Origin: Gammaproteobacteria bacterium
Lineage (GTDB): Bacteria; Pseudomonadota; Gammaproteobacteria; Arenicellales; JAOTYS01
DNA length: 8,094 nucleotides
Reading direction: 5' to 3'
Assembly: GCA_029861795.1 (NCBI GenBank)
Contig: JAOTYS010000205.1
Span: 1-8,094, forward strand
A program made the translations under genes and the position numbers. Under the pieces are notes generated by a model. That model ran no database searches. It saw nothing but the letters and a program-made list of their open reading frames with translations, and was not told the origin of the DNA. Below are positions 6,080 to 8,094 of the stretch, piece by piece; position 1 is the first letter of the stretch; each line of letters starts with the position of its first letter.

Positions 6080-6796
6080 ATGATGAGTAAACCAATAGCC
6101 GACAATTGGTTTGGCATCGAGCAGGTGGATGATCACCTCTTGCGTATTCGCGAGATACACATTGACCCGTTCTTCGGTGGCCACATGTGGCTGGTCGATG
6201 GGCGCCAATCTGCCCTGCTGATCGATACCGGCTCGGGGATCAAATCATTGCGCGCCATACTATCGAGCATCACAAGTAAGCCGATCTCGGCCGTCGCTCT
6301 CAACTGCTTTTATGATCATGCCGGCGGATTGCATGAGTTTGATGAGCAACTAGCACATGAGGCGGACGCGGCAGCGATCGAAAACCCCAATGGGTTGACG
6401 TCGGCAACGGACGAGTACGTGTCCGATGCGATGCTGCTGGCACTACCCAGCGCAGGATATTCCACCCGGGATTACCGGTTGCGACCCACCACTATTACCC
6501 GCCGGTTGCAACATGGTGAGTTCATTGAGCTTGGGGATTATTCTTTCGAAGTCATTCACACGCCAGGCGTCACCCAAGGCAGTATTTGCTTATGGGAAAA
6601 AACGAAAGGGACCCTATTTACCAGCGACACGCTGTTCCTTGGGCCGAAGAGCGTGAAAGCGCTACCAAGAAACCACAAGCAATACATTCAAAGCTTAGAG
6701 CGTCTTTCCACTTTGCCTGCGTCTGTGGTTCACCCCGGGCATTTCGATTCGTTTGGACGAGAAACCATGGAACAAGTCATCAGCAGTTATCACTGA
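6080..6796 (+). CDS. Metallo-beta-lactamase-fold protein with one metal site lost
   Basis: This 238-residue protein has no signal peptide and the layout of MBL-fold hydrolases (glyoxalase II and lactonase type). Strand signatures L-L-I-D-T-G-S-G (46-53), D-H-A-G-G (79-83), H-T-P-G (160-163), F-T-S-D-T-L-F (180-186) and P-G-H (219-221) align without gaps in the motifs. The usual H-x-H-x-D-H is N75-C-F77-Y-D79-H80, and the His expected after T-P-G is Val164. Thus every ligand special to the first zinc site is gone, while Asp79, His80, Asp183 and His221 of the second site remain. It may be a single-metal enzyme or a binding protein; the substrate is unknown. Two ATGs (6080, 6083) follow a weak GAGAG. 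It lies 71 bp after the SH3-like gene and converges on the methyltransferase gene. Confidence 0.9.
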   Translation: MMSKPIADNWFGIEQVDDHLLRIREIHIDPFFGGHMWLVDGRQSALLIDTGSGIKSLRAILSSITSKPISAVALNCFYDHAGGLHEFDEQLAHEADAAAIENPNGLTSATDEYVSDAMLLALPSAGYSTRDYRLRPTTITRRLQHGEFIELGDYSFEVIHTPGVTQGSICLWEKTKGTLFTSDTLFLGPKSVKALPRNHKQYIQSLERLSTLPASVVHPGHFDSFGRETMEQVISSYH

Positions 6797-6851
6797 CGTG
6801 AGAACTCGCGGGTTGTTATTGGACTTTGTCGATCAGATTCACACTAAGATC

Positions 6852-7991
6852 TTATAGTTTGTTCCTCGCAACCACGAAACATTCGTCAGCAAACCATAGA
6901 CCACCGTGCTCGGTCATCACTTCTTGAGTGGCTTTCAGGTAATCGCTCTGAGTCATGACTGTGCTTAACCGCTCGTCGTCGATCTGAGCAACGTACACCG
7001 CAGCGTTCCATCCAGCGAATAGCGTAGAGGTGCCGATGTGTTCTGTAACCTCTGACGGCATCACGTGGAGAGCAAATCGAAACAGCGATTTCTTGTCGGA
7101 GTAGGCGTGATACTGCAAATCGGGCAACGATGCACGCAGTCTATCCTGCAGGACCTTGAGTAACACTCGCCTCGGTGTTTTGAATGGATTCTCGTCGGGC
7201 CAAATACGACGTACGATTTCCATCCCCGGGTCCTTGCCGGTAGATTGAATGGCGACCATTCGTCCTCCTGGGGCCAAGGCCCTGGCCAATGGCTCCAGCA
7301 CGTATTGCACCTTGGTCTCAGCCGGCATCCTAGCGCGGTAGGGCTGTGCCGCGATGACAAGATCATACAAACCATCAGCTTGACCTTTGTGCGGTATGAC
7401 TGGGTCCAGGACGAAACGTTGATCCTCTCGATAAATCACCAGTACGGAAGGTCGGACGTAAAGCGGATTGCCCGTCTTCTCACTTGCCCGCACTTGCCAC
7501 CACTCTGCGAGCATGGGATGCAATGACCTTATCTGTTCGTCGAACTCGTGGGCTGTCTCCCCTTTAAGCTGTACCTCTGTCCAATTTAGCGCCGATACCG
7601 ACGACGATGACCTCGGCCAAAGCCTGGGCGACTCGTAGTAATACATGTTGGTCATCACCAACACCATCTGCGGGTGCTCATGGAAACGGTCGGCCATCTT
7701 CTCTAAGCTCAGCCGTACATCCTCCAGGCTGATCTCTTTGCCCACCGCCAAAAACGGCACCGTGGGGAATCGTCGATGCATTTGGCGCATCACCCGAGTG
7801 AGCACCGTGCCGTCACCCACACCCGCGTCGAATAGGCGCAAAGCAGGCGGTTTCGGCTGTAAGTGGACAAGCTCCACCCCGACCCGCTCAGCCACCGCCG
7901 CCTTCTCGCTGCAAGTGGTGACGAACATCAGATATTTTTCGCGGTTATCAAAAAACCGGAAAGGGCGTTTTTGCTCTGGACTGGATGTCAC
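6852..7991 (-). CDS. Class I SAM-dependent methyltransferase-like protein
   Basis: This 379-residue, apparently cytosolic protein shows Rossmann-type methyltransferase motifs. Motif I is F-D-A-G-V-G-D-G (54-61), the usual SAM-binding loop. The acidic end of strand two may be Glu86 (A-V-G-K-E-I). A motif IV-like Y-D-L-V-I-A-A-Q-P-Y-R starts at 209, and L-A-P-G-G-R-M-V-A-I-Q (239-249) is the usual post-motif. Motif I and motif IV are about 155 residues apart, far more than the roughly 60 common in this fold, so a Trp/Tyr-rich insert of some 90 residues (about 116-207) is present. About 130 further residues follow the core. I do not recognise the specific family or substrate. The start is GTG 7989-7991, with only a weak GAG-like ribosome binding site. 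The gene ends 55 bp from the MBL-fold gene stop. Confidence 0.8.
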   Translation of the reverse strand: MTSSPEQKRPFRFFDNREKYLMFVTTCSEKAAVAERVGVELVHLQPKPPALRLFDAGVGDGTVLTRVMRQMHRRFPTVPFLAVGKEISLEDVRLSLEKMADRFHEHPQMVLVMTNMYYYESPRLWPRSSSSVSALNWTEVQLKGETAHEFDEQIRSLHPMLAEWWQVRASEKTGNPLYVRPSVLVIYREDQRFVLDPVIPHKGQADGLYDLVIAAQPYRARMPAETKVQYVLEPLARALAPGGRMVAIQSTGKDPGMEIVRRIWPDENPFKTPRRVLLKVLQDRLRASLPDLQYHAYSDKKSLFRFALHVMPSEVTEHIGTSTLFAGWNAAVYVAQIDDERLSTVMTQSDYLKATQEVMTEHGGLWFADECFVVARNKL

Positions 7992-8094
7992 AGTGGTCTC
8001 GGCCTTCGATGTGATTCACGGGCACTATCAAAACGGAAGGTGCCACTCCGTACGGGGGTTGGAGTTTACGGTTCAATACGCCCTTCAACAACTT

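Noticed and set aside
6845..6854. Perfect 10-bp palindrome TAAGATCTTA between the converging MBL and methyltransferase genes
   Set aside because: Too short and AT-rich for a terminator stem, with no U-tract; it partly overlaps the methyltransferase stop codon and is likely chance.
7948..8094. Minus-strand frame open from the right edge through the start of the methyltransferase gene (49 codons)
   Set aside because: It could be the tail of a gene beyond the window, but the translation shows no motif, and another frame also gives a short tail ending at 8066; no basis to choose.

Overview
This window looks like an ordinary chromosomal stretch from a proteobacterium, most likely a gammaproteobacterium. 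That placement rests on the gene families and moderately GC-rich codon use; no rRNA or other strong marker is present. It carries eight supportable complete genes and, at the left edge, the probable 3' tail of a type IV pilin-like gene. I see no tRNA, rRNA, CRISPR array, insertion sequence, integrase or attachment site.

Layout, left to right. At 2-94 is the C-terminus of a probable FimT/GspH-type minor pilin. At 197-982 (+) is a lipoprotein with a coiled coil and a C-terminal SH3b domain. It converges, with a 7-bp gap, on a membrane diguanylate cyclase of TM-Cache-TM-HAMP-GGDEF layout (990-2681, -). A 232-bp divergent spacer leads to a two-module glyoxalase-fold (VOC) protein (2914-3780, +), which converges on an OsmC-family thiol protein (3803-4291, -). 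A second divergent spacer (4292-4476) carries several competing inverted repeats and ends in a good Shine-Dalgarno. It leads into a PLP-dependent cystathionine gamma-synthase/lyase (4477-5619, +), a small secreted SH3-like protein (5640-6008, +) and a metallo-beta-lactamase-fold protein (6080-6796, +). These three could form one operon. A SAM-dependent methyltransferase-like gene (6852-7991, -) closes the window.

How the genes may work together. The left part (pilin tail, envelope SH3 lipoprotein, c-di-GMP synthase) has a cell-surface and signalling flavour. The centre (VOC protein, OsmC, trans-sulfuration enzyme, MBL-fold protein) could be a loose thiol, sulfur or reactive-carbonyl group, but this is inferred from family membership and adjacency only.

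The most interesting item is the MBL-fold protein. All three ligands specific to the first zinc site are replaced (Asn75, Phe77, Val164), while all four ligands of the second site are kept (Asp79, His80, Asp183, His221). Second-tier observations are the structured leader of the PLP enzyme gene, the conflict between the best ribosome binding site and the reading frame of the small SH3-like gene, and a long insertion inside the methyltransferase fold. I found no clear, wholly new multi-gene system.
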